DNA of 62,509 bases from JABJOE01 sp964344145. GTDB taxonomy: Bacteria > Patescibacteriota > Patescibacteriia > UBA9934. The stretch is from assembly GCA_964344145.1 (NCBI GenBank), contig CAYFME010000009.1, forward strand, positions 1 to 62,509, read 5' to 3'. Shown here one piece after another: positions 1-7,815 of the stretch. The notes beneath the pieces are model-generated. The model made no database searches. It was not told the origin of the DNA and saw only the letters and a list, made by a program, of their open reading frames with translations. Every line of letters starts with the position of its first letter. Position 1 is the stretch's first letter. Both the position numbers and the translations under genes were made by a program.

Positions 1-371
1 ATCTCATCCAGCACAACCAGCTGATACTTGCCGGACGTCATTGCATCGCGCGCGAGGTCGAGGCCGCGACGCGCTTCTGTTTTATCAATCTCTTGAATAG
101 AAAAATCAAATCGACCACTCACCGGATCAATACGATCACGTCCCGTTGCCCAGTAATCAATGGTATCGACCTTGTCGAGCGTCAGTCGTTCAAAATAATG
201 GTCGCTCCCCCCTTTATCGAAGTACACAATCGCTACACGACGTCCTGACCCTGCGCACCGGATCGCTTGACCCAGTGCCGCGGTCGTTTTTCCCTTGCCG
301 TGACCATGGATGAGCTGAATCAAGCCATAGCCCTGACGCCCCAAGATGCGCTGATCTGCTTGCGGTTGCAT
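1..371 (-). CDS. cobO: Cob(I)alamin adenosyltransferase, CobO type (C-terminus beyond window)
   Basis: Adenosylates corrinoid to make adenosylcobalamin. The reading frame opens at an ATG (369-371) and runs off the left edge, so only the first ~123 residues are present. A P-loop GHGKGKTTAALG lies near residue 24, and DKGG and VVLDEI segments follow in the order expected of CobO/BtuR proteins. The likely metabolic partner is the AdoCbl-dependent ribonucleotide reductase at 1131-4343, which lies downstream of an intervening GC-rich gene. No Shine-Dalgarno sequence is seen. A -10-like TACCAT (380-385) lies 8 nt before the ATG, predicting a leaderless mRNA. I saw no cobalamin riboswitch box nearby. 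Confidence 0.85.
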   Translation of the reverse strand, partial: MQPQADQRILGRQGYGLIQLIHGHGKGKTTAALGQAIRCAGSGRRVAIVYFDKGGSDHYFERLTLDKVDTIDYWATGRDRIDPVSGRFDFSIQEIDKTEARRGLDLARDAMTSGKYQLVVLDE

Positions 372-413
372 ATACGATTATGGTACCAAAATGACTAAAA
401 ACGCCTAAAAACC

Positions 414-442
414 TTGACAAAACGCCCATTTTGTGCTATAGT
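414..442 (+). promoter_or_regulatory. Consensus sigma70-type promoter of GC-rich locus a
   Basis: TTGACA (414-419), a 17-bp spacer, then TATAGT (437-442) preceded by TG at 434-435 (extended -10). It closely resembles the promoter at 32568-32596: both begin CCTTGACAAAA and have TGC directly before the -10. It drives the gene at 568-978 and is divergent from cobO. Confidence 0.75.
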
Positions 443-567
443 AAGGTCTTGATAGCATTGGTTTTTGTGCATGTCTGTGTGCACAGAAACGAGTGCTAAC
501 AAGCGGTTCCCTGGCCAATGAAGGTCAGACCGGATCGTGCGTTCGCCTCCTCCTGAGGATTCCCCTC

Positions 568-978
568 ATGTTCGCTTCTTTCATGATTTGTGCCCTGCTC
601 GTCGCCCTGATCGCCGTCGGCATGTGGGCGTCGGAGAAGGCCACGCAGGTCAAGCGCCTGCAGCTGCGCTTGGATGACATGCAGCAGGAGCTCGAGCAGA
701 CGCGCACGAAGCGCGACGAGTTCGAGCACTACTACCGGATCAACATGAATGGATACGTCGAGGCACGCCGTATTCTGATCCACCAGACCCAGGCCTGGAT
801 CAAGCTGGCGTTCCACATCGAGGCGCACCAGCGCGGCGAGGGGAACCCCGCCGGCTGGGCCTTGGCCTTGAGCCGTGGCTGGCGCGGCAAGTGCGGCGAG
901 ATCGAGCAGATCCCCGAGATCTGCGACCGCGTGCGGCAGCGGCTCTCGCGCGAGATCGGCCTGGCCGACGCCGCCTGA
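568..978 (+). CDS. Small membrane-anchored coiled-coil protein, unknown function
   Basis: 136 residues. The N-terminal ~20 residues form one hydrophobic segment (FASFMICALLVALIAVG). A charged heptad-like stretch rich in Lys, Arg, Gln and Glu follows (about residues 25-55), probably a coiled coil, and then a soluble tail. I recognise no family. The ATG at 568 is preferred over an in-frame GTG at 493 because GAGG (556-559) lies 8 nt upstream. Third positions are nearly all G or C, unlike cobO and nrdJ on either side. The gene has its own consensus promoter and a hairpin at its end. It is divergent from cobO and convergent with nrdJ. Confidence 0.6.
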   Translation: MFASFMICALLVALIAVGMWASEKATQVKRLQLRLDDMQQELEQTRTKRDEFEHYYRINMNGYVEARRILIHQTQAWIKLAFHIEAHQRGEGNPAGWALALSRGWRGKCGEIEQIPEICDRVRQRLSREIGLADAA

Positions 979-1005
979 ACCCTTTCCTTCAACCCTTCAC
1001 CCATC

Positions 1006-1066
1006 GTAATCACCGCCGAGGCCCGTCTGGTGCCCCTCTCCGGTGACTCGGTGGGTGATTACTTTT
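1006..1066 (+). terminator. Hairpin terminator after the gene at 568-978
   Basis: Left arm GTAATCACC plus GCCGAG (1006-1020) pairs with 1047-1062, with one extra base on the right side, followed by TTTT (1063-1066). Confidence 0.6.
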
Positions 1067-1072
1067 GTAAAG

Positions 1073-1122
1073 ATATAAGTCCTATAGGTCGTATGAGACT
1101 TATAGGACTTATATTGCTTTTT
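1073..1122. terminator. Perfect 14-bp inverted repeat between convergent genes
   Basis: ATATAAGTCCTATA (1073-1086) and its exact reverse complement (1101-1114) are separated by 14 nt. A T-run follows on the + strand (about 1117-1123). It lies between the gene at 568-978 and the end of nrdJ, so it probably acts as a terminator for one or both. Confidence 0.55.
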
Positions 1123-1130
1123 TGTAACGC

Positions 1131-4100
1131 CTATGAACACCCGCTCGTCGAGCCGCAGTTCAAACACTTGTAACACGCACCGTTGCGGACCATCATCGAT
1201 CCACAGGTGTCGCACGCTGGTGCGTCGGACGAGTTGTCAAACGTCATCGTGAGTGAGTCGAGCTCGGAATGCGTTGCCGTGATCGTTGCGGGTGCTGTTT
1301 TCGCAACCACATCCTTCACTGCCTCTTGCATCTTGGCCTCAAACAGATTCGTCTGCTCTTTCTCTTCGTCCTTTCCGATATTATTCAGCCCAACCTGCTC
1401 TTGTGCGGTCCCAGGAAGAAACTTCAGTGCCATCCATCGGAAGATATAATCGATCAACGACTTTGCCATGCGGATGTTTGGATTGTTCGTGAATCCCGAT
1501 GGCTCAAAACGCATGTGCACGAACTTGTTCACGAGCACCTGTAGCGGCACACCATACTGCAGTGCCATGGAAACGCTCGTTGCAAAGGCATCCATCAGTC
1601 CAGAGATCACCGATCCTTCTTTTGCCATCGTAATGAACAACTCGCCTGGCGTTCCGTCGTCGTACAGTCCAACCGTAATGTATCCCTTGTGACTTGCGAC
1701 GTTGAAGCGGTGCGTGAGCGATCGACGCTCATCTGGCAATCGACGTCGGCGTGGAGCTGCCACCGTAGACACCGGTGCTGCAACGGCTTTCTTTTCCTCC
1801 ACAGGAGCTGCAGCCACAGGAGCTGGTGCCTCTTCCGTAGTTGTTTCGTGGTCTTTCTTTGAATCACTCTCCTTGGATGTGGTCAGAGCCTGCTGACGCT
1901 TGGAGCCATCACGATAAATCGCAATCGCCTTCAATCCCATCTTCCACCCTTCCATGTAGACCTCTTCAACATCCTCGACCGTTGCCTCGTGAGGCATGTT
2001 GACCGTCTTGGAGATCGCACCGGAGATAAACGGCTGCACCGCGGACATCATGCGCAAGTGCCCCATGTAGTGAATGGTGCGCGTTCCGTTCTTCGCCTTA
2101 AACGCACAGTCAAACACAGGAAGATGCTCGTCTTTAATGTGGGGCGCTCCTTCAATGGTGTCGGTCTCGTCAATGTACGCCATGATCTCCTTTGCTTGTT
2201 CATCGTTGTAGCCGAGACGTGCCAATGCTTCTGGAACGGTCTTGTTGACGATCTTAATCATTCCACCACCAACGAGCCACTTGTACTTCACCAACGCAAT
2301 GTCTGGCTCAACACCGGTGGTATCGCAGTCCATCAAGAAGGAAATCGTGCCGGTCGGTGCGAGAACCGAAATCTGCGAGTTGCGGATACCGTGCTCACGA
2401 CCGCTAGTAACGACATTGTCCCAGGCTTTTCGGGCTTCAAAAAGCAAATCAGCTGGCACACCTTCAGGGGAAATCTCATACGCCGCCTTACGGTGCATCT
2501 GCATGACCTCCAACATTGGCTCTTCGTTCTGTGCGTACCCAGCAAATGCCCCAACCTTTTCTGCAATCCTGGATGACTGGTAATAGGTCTGACCAGACAA
2601 CAACGACATGATCGCTCCAGCCATGTTTCGCCCCTCCTCTGAGTCATAGGCCACGCCGCGGCTCATCAAGAGTGCGCCGAGGTTCGCAAAGCCGATACCG
2701 AGCGGTCGATAGTCGTAACTGTTCTGCTCAATCGCTGGCGTTGGATAGCTGGAGTTTCCAACAGCGATTTCCATAGCCGTGATCATTACCGATGCTGCGT
2801 ACTTGTACGCCTCAACATCAAACTCCATCACGCCGTTTACTTCCTTGCGATACTTCAGAAGGTTCAACGACGACAAGTTGCAGGCAGAATCATCCAAGAA
2901 CATGTACTCAGAACACGGGTTGGATGCATAGATGCGGTCGGTGTTCTTGCACGTGTGCCAGTCATTCACCGTTGTATCGTACTGAATACCAGGATCACCA
3001 CACTCCCATGCCGCCGTGGACATCTTGCGCATCAAATCGCGCGCCTTGTGCGTCTCGGCCGGTTCACCTGTTGTCACTTTGTGCGTTGTCCATTCACCAT
3101 CCGTTTCAACCGCCTTCATGAACTCGTCGGTTACGCGGACGGAGTTATTGGCGTTTTGAAAGAAGATAGAGCTGTAGGCCTCACCGTCCATGGAAGAATC
3201 GTAGCCAGCGTCAATCAATGTCCACGCTTTCTTCTCTTCTTTTGCCTTACATTCAATAAACTCAACAATATCTGGGTGGTCGATGTCTAAAATGACCATC
3301 TTTGCTGCGCGACGCGTCTTTCCACCGGACTTCACAATACCGGCAAAGGCATCAAATCCCTTCATAAACGACACCGGACCGGATGACTTTCCGTTTGATC
3401 GGCTCAAAAACTCCAAGCTTGAACGCAACTTGGAGAGGTTTGACCCCGTTCCCGAACCCCCCTTGAAAAGCATGCTCTCCGTGGTTGCCAGATGCAGAAT
3501 CGATCGCATGTCGTCCTCAACAGAGTTGATGAAGCACGCAGAACACTGTGGATGTGGATTGACACCAACATTGAACCAGACGGGGCTGTTAAAAGCCGCC
3601 AGCTGGTTAATAAGGATATAGGTGAGCTCTTCTTGAAAAATCTGTGCATCCTGAGCGCTCTGGAAGTAGCCGTCGTTACGTCCCCAGTCAGACATCGTGT
3701 CGGCAACGCGCGAAATCAGCTGCTTCATGGACGACTCACGGTCTGGCTTTCCAACCTGACCACGGAAATACTTCTGCGCAACAACGTTCGTTGCTGTTTG
3801 CGACCAGTCTGATGGTGTTTCAATGTTGTTCTGTTCAAACACAACGTTCCCTTGTGCATCGGTGATCTTTGCCGTGCGCATCTCCCACGTGATTTCGTCA
3901 TATGGATGCACTCCCTCTTTTGTGAAGTAGCGCTCAAAACGAATACCATTGCCGTAAACAGGCATATTGGTCTTCGCCGGTGCCAACTTCTGCTTGAACG
4001 ACATGTACTTCTTGGCGATGTGTACCAAGTTGTTGTCGATGAACGTCATGGAGACGACCTCGCGAATATCACCGGTACTTGGTGTGGTGTGTCCGTCGTA

Positions 4101-4343
4101 GATTTTCTTGAGGCGCGTCATCACCTGTGACGTTACGCGATCAATCACGCGCTCATCCTTCATACCGCCGGCCGCCAGAGCCGAACGTATGGATCCGTAG
4201 AGTTTTTCAGATTCAAAATCAACCTCCTGACCACTGCGCTTCTGCACAGCCTTCAAAGAGGTCATATACTTCCAAACCGTATCGACAACGGAATCGGTCT
4301 GGACATTGGGATCAGCCGTTTTCATGAGCTGGGACGGATTCAT
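1131..4343 (-). CDS. nrdJ: Adenosylcobalamin-dependent (class II) ribonucleotide reductase
   Basis: Reduces ribonucleotides to deoxyribonucleotides using a 5'-deoxyadenosyl radical, and is the window's only dNTP-synthesis enzyme. About 1070 residues. An ATP-cone segment (SGQEVDFESEKLYGSI) lies near residues 35-120. The barrel carries PQCSACFINS and the NPCSEYMFLDD motif with the radical-site cysteine (around residue 470). A TSCPD-like domain follows (about 830-930), then a C-terminal Cys cluster CDTCGS...CYKCLNCG. The frame stays open to a GTG at 4457, but that start would read through a NrdR box, so an ATG at 4343 or 4358 is more likely. No Shine-Dalgarno sequence sits at the right distance from either. 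Regulation by NrdR is expected from the tandem boxes upstream. cobO nearby would supply its cofactor. Confidence 0.93.
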   Translation of the reverse strand: MNPSQLMKTADPNVQTDSVVDTVWKYMTSLKAVQKRSGQEVDFESEKLYGSIRSALAAGGMKDERVIDRVTSQVMTRLKKIYDGHTTPSTGDIREVVSMTFIDNNLVHIAKKYMSFKQKLAPAKTNMPVYGNGIRFERYFTKEGVHPYDEITWEMRTAKITDAQGNVVFEQNNIETPSDWSQTATNVVAQKYFRGQVGKPDRESSMKQLISRVADTMSDWGRNDGYFQSAQDAQIFQEELTYILINQLAAFNSPVWFNVGVNPHPQCSACFINSVEDDMRSILHLATTESMLFKGGSGTGSNLSKLRSSLEFLSRSNGKSSGPVSFMKGFDAFAGIVKSGGKTRRAAKMVILDIDHPDIVEFIECKAKEEKKAWTLIDAGYDSSMDGEAYSSIFFQNANNSVRVTDEFMKAVETDGEWTTHKVTTGEPAETHKARDLMRKMSTAAWECGDPGIQYDTTVNDWHTCKNTDRIYASNPCSEYMFLDDSACNLSSLNLLKYRKEVNGVMEFDVEAYKYAASVMITAMEIAVGNSSYPTPAIEQNSYDYRPLGIGFANLGALLMSRGVAYDSEEGRNMAGAIMSLLSGQTYYQSSRIAEKVGAFAGYAQNEEPMLEVMQMHRKAAYEISPEGVPADLLFEARKAWDNVVTSGREHGIRNSQISVLAPTGTISFLMDCDTTGVEPDIALVKYKWLVGGGMIKIVNKTVPEALARLGYNDEQAKEIMAYIDETDTIEGAPHIKDEHLPVFDCAFKAKNGTRTIHYMGHLRMMSAVQPFISGAISKTVNMPHEATVEDVEEVYMEGWKMGLKAIAIYRDGSKRQQALTTSKESDSKKDHETTTEEAPAPVAAAPVEEKKAVAAPVSTVAAPRRRRLPDERRSLTHRFNVASHKGYITVGLYDDGTPGELFITMAKEGSVISGLMDAFATSVSMALQYGVPLQVLVNKFVHMRFEPSGFTNNPNIRMAKSLIDYIFRWMALKFLPGTAQEQVGLNNIGKDEEKEQTNLFEAKMQEAVKDVVAKTAPATITATHSELDSLTMTFDNSSDAPACDTCGSMMVRNGACYKCLNCGSTSGCS

Positions 4344-4438
4344 AGGACGGACAAGCATTAATACGGAGTGATTTAAAAAAGCCCTTTCGGGACCCACCTC
4401 CTTCCTCATTTGAGGAGAGACACTGCGGTTGCGCTCAA

Positions 4439-4486
4439 CCACTATATATTGTGCCACCAGAGGTATTCTACCACTACATATTGTGT
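4439..4486 (-). promoter_or_regulatory. Tandem NrdR boxes upstream of nrdJ
   Basis: Two 16-bp sites, CCACTATATATTGTGC (4439-4454) and CCACTACATATTGTGT (4471-4486). Each differs from the NrdR consensus acaCwAtATaTwGtgt at only two positions. Their centres are 32 bp apart, three helical turns, which is the usual spacing for the NrdR repressor. They place the nrdJ promoter here and argue against the GTG at 4457 as the start. Confidence 0.85.
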
Positions 4487-4554
4487 TTGAAAATTTCAGG
4501 GGTGTGGATAAAAATGGACTTGGCTAGGGTTGGCCACGAGATTGAGCCCAAGGC

Positions 4555-4583
4555 TTGACATACCAAGGGCATTAAGCTAGTCT
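4555..4583 (+). promoter_or_regulatory. Promoter of GC-rich locus b
   Basis: TTGACA (4555-4560), a 17-bp spacer, then TAGTCT (4578-4583). The sequence TAAGCTAGTCTATA around the -10 recurs identically upstream of the protease leader near 52604-52617. Confidence 0.65.
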
Positions 4584-4629
4584 ATACACCTTCTGAGCCC
4601 TTTCGCCGCTCAGATTCCCGGAGGAACCG

Positions 4630-5139
4630 TTGCCCCTTCCCTCACTGCACGCCCTTCTGCGCTACGAACTGAGCTCGGCGCAGCCCTTCATGATCATCGA
4701 GGAGCTCCTGCATCGGGTTCCTCGCTACGACTGCGAGTTCGATCGCGAAGACATTCGCTCTTGGATCGCCGCTGTTCGCCGTGTGCGGGCAGCGTGCCGC
4801 TGGGAGGCGCCCGTGGTCCGCCGCAAGCTCGCCTTCCACATCGCGTCGATCTGCTTCGAGCACTTCACCGCCGTCGACTTCACTGGCGACGCGATCCTGG
4901 ACGCCCTGCTCGACAACGGTGTCGTGACCATCCCGCATGGCGGACCGATCGTGACCATCAACCACGTCCAGATCTCCCTGGTACCGGAGCACCTGGATTC
5001 CCTGGCCAACGCAACCGACGCAGACATCCACGGAGCCATCCTCGCCGCCCGCGCATGGTCCATCTCCACGCGAGCCGGTCAGCACGACGCCACGTGGGCC
5101 ACCATCGAGATCTGCCTCATGAACTACGACCCTACCTGA
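4630..5139 (+). CDS. Hypothetical soluble protein of a GC-rich locus
   Basis: 169 residues, no recognised family, no signal peptide or membrane segment. The N-terminal half is helical and Arg-rich; the C-terminal half is mixed. The TTG start at 4630 is chosen because GGAGG (4620-4624) lies 5 nt upstream; the next ATG (4690) lacks such a site. Codons end almost always in G or C, in contrast to nrdJ and the exonuclease on either side. It has its own promoter and terminator and sits exactly between two backbone transcription units. Confidence 0.6.
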   Translation: MPLPSLHALLRYELSSAQPFMIIEELLHRVPRYDCEFDREDIRSWIAAVRRVRAACRWEAPVVRRKLAFHIASICFEHFTAVDFTGDAILDALLDNGVVTIPHGGPIVTINHVQISLVPEHLDSLANATDADIHGAILAARAWSISTRAGQHDATWATIEICLMNYDPT

Positions 5140-5162
5140 TCTCCACGCAGGGATCCGACTCC

Positions 5163-5197
5163 GCTCCGCCCAACCCCGGGCGGAGCAATATGCTTTT
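5163..5197 (+). terminator. Terminator of GC-rich locus b
   Basis: GCTCCGCCC (5163-5171) pairs with GGGCGGAGC (5178-5186). A short T-run follows at 5194-5197. Confidence 0.65.
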
Positions 5198-5208
5198 AGC
5201 CTTAAAAA

Positions 5209-5790
5209 CTAAAACCCCATGGTCAAATTAATCCCCCCTACCTCCTCCTTTTTCGGAATAGAAAAATCAATGTCAACTTGTCGGCGCTCGCCGCTGCGAT
5301 CGTCAAACAGGATAAACCCCTTTTCTTGACCAAACTCGAAGACTTCTTTCGTCACTTTTACGTCCTGCATACAGTAATCAATAATCTCCTGAATCTTCCC
5401 TTCTTTCCACCATTGCACTGCCTGCAATCCATGCGCACTTTTCTTTGCCCCAATCGTTGCCGCCGCAACGTCGTCAAGCTTAATGCGGAAACCAAGACTC
5501 TGACGAATCTTGTCGAGCATGTCGAGCTGCGGAATCTTCAACAGATCGCCCGCGTAGTATTTGTTCAAAATCGGTACGTCAAACCCAACCGAGTTGTATC
5601 CAACGATTGCGTCGACGTGCTCTAAGCGCTGAAAAAGATCCTGAAGGGTTTCCTGTGTATACGACTCCCATGAATCATCACCATAAAAATAGGCGCAGAC
5701 AACGGATACATCGAGCTTTTCTGGGAAATAGCCACCGACATCCTGAAAGGTGTTTTGGGTCTCGATATCAAGGACAACAGCTTTTGACAT
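5209..5790 (-). CDS. DEDD-type 3'-5' exonuclease-like protein (RNase H fold)
   Basis: 193 residues related to the predicted PolB-like exonucleases (RNase_H_2 type). Visible active-site elements are DIET near residue 8 (Exo I), GYNSVGFDVPIL near residue 65 (Exo II), and YCMQD near residue 140 (Exo III, Y-x3-D, DEDDy subclass). It probably degrades single-stranded DNA or RNA ends; the substrate cannot be read from sequence. ATG at 5788-5790. A -10-like TACAAT (5800-5805) lies 9 nt upstream with no Shine-Dalgarno sequence, so the mRNA is probably leaderless. Confidence 0.75.
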   Translation of the reverse strand: MSKAVVLDIETQNTFQDVGGYFPEKLDVSVVCAYFYGDDSWESYTQETLQDLFQRLEHVDAIVGYNSVGFDVPILNKYYAGDLLKIPQLDMLDKIRQSLGFRIKLDDVAAATIGAKKSAHGLQAVQWWKEGKIQEIIDYCMQDVKVTKEVFEFGQEKGFILFDDRSGERRQVDIDFSIPKKEEVGGINLTMGF

Positions 5791-5817
5791 ACGGCCAGCA
5801 TTGTACCACGCCCCACC

Positions 5818-5843
5818 GGGGTCAGGTCTTGAATCTTGAATTT
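5818..5843 (+). repeat. Solo REP copy related to the RAYT element
   Basis: 26 bp beginning GGGGTCAGGTCTTGAATC, identical to the copies at 6373-6398 and, inverted, 7253-7278. It overlaps the stop codon of the hydrolase gene by two bases. There is no transposase with this copy, so it is a dispersed REP or a footprint of the element next door. Confidence 0.8.
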
Positions 5844-6366
5844 ATCCAAGCAGAAAGTTCCGAGCGAGGCTAGCCACCAACGGAACGTCTTCATACTCAT
5901 GCGAATCTCCAGCAATTTCCTCCCGCGGGACATTGTCATGCCCGTGCGCCGCAAGGGCGGCCTCCAAGTCTTTAAATGATAGAAACGGGTCCCCCTGTTG
6001 CTGAATAAACAGCGTTGGCACAGAGAACGCTTGCAGCCACTCTTTTGGCTTGAAGCCTCGATCGATACTCCACTGGATTGGCAATCCAACAAACACACCC
6101 TTTTTCGGCTTCAGTCGTCCATCGAAAGCGCCCTTCATAGTAAGGACGGTCCCGACCGACTTGGCAAAAATCACATATTCATCCCAATCACGCACCAGCG
6201 CATCAAGCTCGATGAGCTCATGCTCCAAATCAATGTACCGTTCACCCGTCCGCCAATGACGATATCGGTGGACGTGGACATCAAACGCATCCGATAGCTC
6301 CTGTGCAATCAAGTCAATCCATGCTTCATTCGATACGTTGTTGCCGGATAATAGTAGTAACTTCAC
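5842..6366 (-). CDS. Alpha/beta hydrolase-fold protein
   Basis: 174 residues. The short alpha/beta pattern has a Ser nucleophile elbow AKSVGT near residue 70, a possible acid in QGDPF, and a His in DSHEYED near the C-terminus. The GTG start (6364-6366) overlaps the TGA stop of the transposase gene in GTGTGA, so the two may be translationally coupled. The RAYT insertion may have replaced the original start region. The stop codon overlaps a solo REP copy. Substrate unknown. Confidence 0.6.
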   Translation of the reverse strand: MKLLLLSGNNVSNEAWIDLIAQELSDAFDVHVHRYRHWRTGERYIDLEHELIELDALVRDWDEYVIFAKSVGTVLTMKGAFDGRLKPKKGVFVGLPIQWSIDRGFKPKEWLQAFSVPTLFIQQQGDPFLSFKDLEAALAAHGHDNVPREEIAGDSHEYEDVPLVASLARNFLLG

Positions 6367-7238
6367 ACGTTTGGGGTCAGGTCTTGAATCTTGAATTTCG
6401 ACTTCGAACGGACAATCTTGCTTACAGTTGAGTCATGCATGTTTAAATGCCTAGCTATTTCGGTGTTCAGATAACCACATCGAAAGCGAGCAAAACGAAT
6501 AGCATCATCGCGTTGGCGCTTAGTGATCGCCGTTTCAAACAGCTCATCCAAGCTTGGACGCCCAATAATCCGTTCATCTCTAGAGTATTCTTTAACGTCT
6601 TCATTGCCATCCACCTCATCCCAAATAGCATGAACAAACTGGGGGCTGCCAAGAATATTCCCCTTTAAACCTTCATAAGGAGACTCCGCAATCAAACGTC
6701 GCTTAACGAATTCTCGATATTTCCTTTGCGCCTCAGAACGCTTCTTGCCAAACAATCCAAGCGTAAATTCTGTTTCTAGCCAATCTGGCGCTCTGACAAT
6801 GCCCGCCGTAGCCCCATAGCTACTCCATGGCCACCCCTGTGGATGGTCGACGAAACCATCTTTTACCGGATTGTTGACAATATAGGCAATCACCGCCAAG
6901 CCATAAGGCTCTTTTTCAATCACAAAGGATTTAAATCGACCTTCGTACAAATGGCCGGAAGTTCCATGACGCGTATGAAAGCCCATGGCGTAATTTCCGT
7001 TCAAATCATGCATAAACTGCGACAAATTGCCGTCTGGAGTCTCAATCATCAGATGGTGATGATGGCCCATAAGGCAGTATGCATGACATGCTACGTTATG
7101 CAGCGCTAGACAATCGCCAAGGTTAGACAAAAAATCGATTCGATCTTCATCGGTTCTAAAAAGGTCGCGCTTATCGTTGCCTCGTGTAATGACGTGATAA
7201 ACAGCGCCCGGGTATTGAATTCTTAATGGCCTTACCAT
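6363..7238 (-). CDS. REP-associated tyrosine transposase (RAYT, Y1_Tnp family)
   Basis: 291 residues. Single-strand HUH-type transposase that processes REP sequences. The HUH motif is seen in LMGHHHHLMIE (near residue 60) and the catalytic Tyr in AYIVNNP (near residue 120). A C-terminal HTH (GYLNTEIARHLNMHDSTVSK) resembles the DnaA-like domain found in longer members. The last residues (KFKIQDLTP) are encoded by the REP copy at 6373-6398. ATG at 7236-7238 with TATAAT 6 nt upstream. Same-strand neighbours are a methyltransferase upstream and a hydrolase downstream. Confidence 0.88.
   Translation of the reverse strand: MVRPLRIQYPGAVYHVITRGNDKRDLFRTDEDRIDFLSNLGDCLALHNVACHAYCLMGHHHHLMIETPDGNLSQFMHDLNGNYAMGFHTRHGTSGHLYEGRFKSFVIEKEPYGLAVIAYIVNNPVKDGFVDHPQGWPWSSYGATAGIVRAPDWLETEFTLGLFGKKRSEAQRKYREFVKRRLIAESPYEGLKGNILGSPQFVHAIWDEVDGNEDVKEYSRDERIIGRPSLDELFETAITKRQRDDAIRFARFRCGYLNTEIARHLNMHDSTVSKIVRSKSKFKIQDLTPNV
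6373..6398 (+). repeat. REP copy, left end of RAYT element
   Basis: Same 26 bp as 5818-5843. It encodes the C-terminus of the transposase on the minus strand. Confidence 0.8.
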
Positions 7239-7252
7239 GAAACCATTATATC

Positions 7253-7278
7253 AAATTCAAGATTCAAGACCTGACCCC
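7253..7278 (-). repeat. REP copy, right end of RAYT element (inverted)
   Basis: Exact reverse complement of 6373-6398. It overlaps the end of the methyltransferase gene, whose last residues GVRS and stop are encoded within it. Confidence 0.8.
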
Positions 7279-7815
7279 GTTTTGAAGGTCCCGCGCGAGA
7301 TATACGTAAAAATGCCCTCCACGAACCGTGAAGTTTCGCATCGGAATAACGTCTGTAAACGGAAAGCCACGAGAGATGATCTTCGTATGAGGAGGCAGTT
7401 TACTGAGCTGTTCGCGCGTTCGATCGACCGTCTTCGGGAATAAATACATAAAGACGACGTCCGTTTTTTGCAGATCTGTTTTAAAAAGATTCGTCCGCAC
7501 AATGTCTGCACCATGTCCACGCAACCTCCAGCGAGCATAGTGCGCTAAGATCGGATTGATCTCATACCCCACCAGCTTTCCGGCGCCAGCCTGTTTTGCT
7601 GCACGCAACACCGACCCATCGCCGCAACCAAGATCAGAAACAGACTGTCCTTGTTTAAGCCCAGCTTTTTCAAACACCTTCTTACTAACCTTCTGTCGCG
7701 TTGCAACGAATGGTGCGCCAAACAGAATACTCAATCCAAACGAGGCGATGATGTACGAAGTGACAATCAAAAACAGGAGCAACAGCCCCATCATGATGAG
7801 AAAGAGGGTGTTCAT
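7264..7815 (-). CDS. Membrane-anchored class I SAM-dependent methyltransferase
   Basis: 183 residues. An N-terminal membrane segment (about residues 4-30) is followed by the SAM-binding motif SDLGCGDGS (near residue 60) and GYEINPILA, as in FAM173/ATPSCKMT-like methyltransferases, which modify lysines. The target here is unknown. The C-terminus is altered: residues GVRS and the stop fall in the inverted REP of the RAYT element. The start overlaps the stop of the upstream oxidoreductase by 4 bp (ATGA), showing an operon. Confidence 0.7.
   Translation of the reverse strand: MNTLFLIMMGLLLLFLIVTSYIIASFGLSILFGAPFVATRQKVSKKVFEKAGLKQGQSVSDLGCGDGSVLRAAKQAGAGKLVGYEINPILAHYARWRLRGHGADIVRTNLFKTDLQKTDVVFMYLFPKTVDRTREQLSKLPPHTKIISRGFPFTDVIPMRNFTVRGGHFYVYLARDLQNGVRS

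Larger units (their letters stand above)
6373..7278 (-). mobile_element. RAYT element with inverted REP termini
   Basis: Transposase gene bracketed by two copies of the same 26-bp sequence in inverted orientation (6373-6398 and 7253-7278). The left copy is part of the transposase reading frame. The right copy supplies the last codons and stop of the upstream methyltransferase gene. Confidence 0.75.

Noticed and set aside
493..567. Upstream GTG (493) as the start of the gene at 568-978
   Set aside because: The extra 25 residues would precede a good Shine-Dalgarno site and would put soluble sequence before the membrane segment.
4380..4405. Hairpin CCC-GAAA-GGG followed by a T-run in the nrdJ leader as an attenuator
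   Set aside because: The stem has only three pairs and is too weak to call a terminator.
4344..4457. N-terminal extension of nrdJ to the GTG at 4457
   Set aside because: It would translate through a NrdR box and adds no conserved sequence.
372..4555. Cobalamin riboswitch for cobO or nrdJ
   Set aside because: No B12-box-like sequence was seen in either upstream region; NrdR boxes explain nrdJ regulation.
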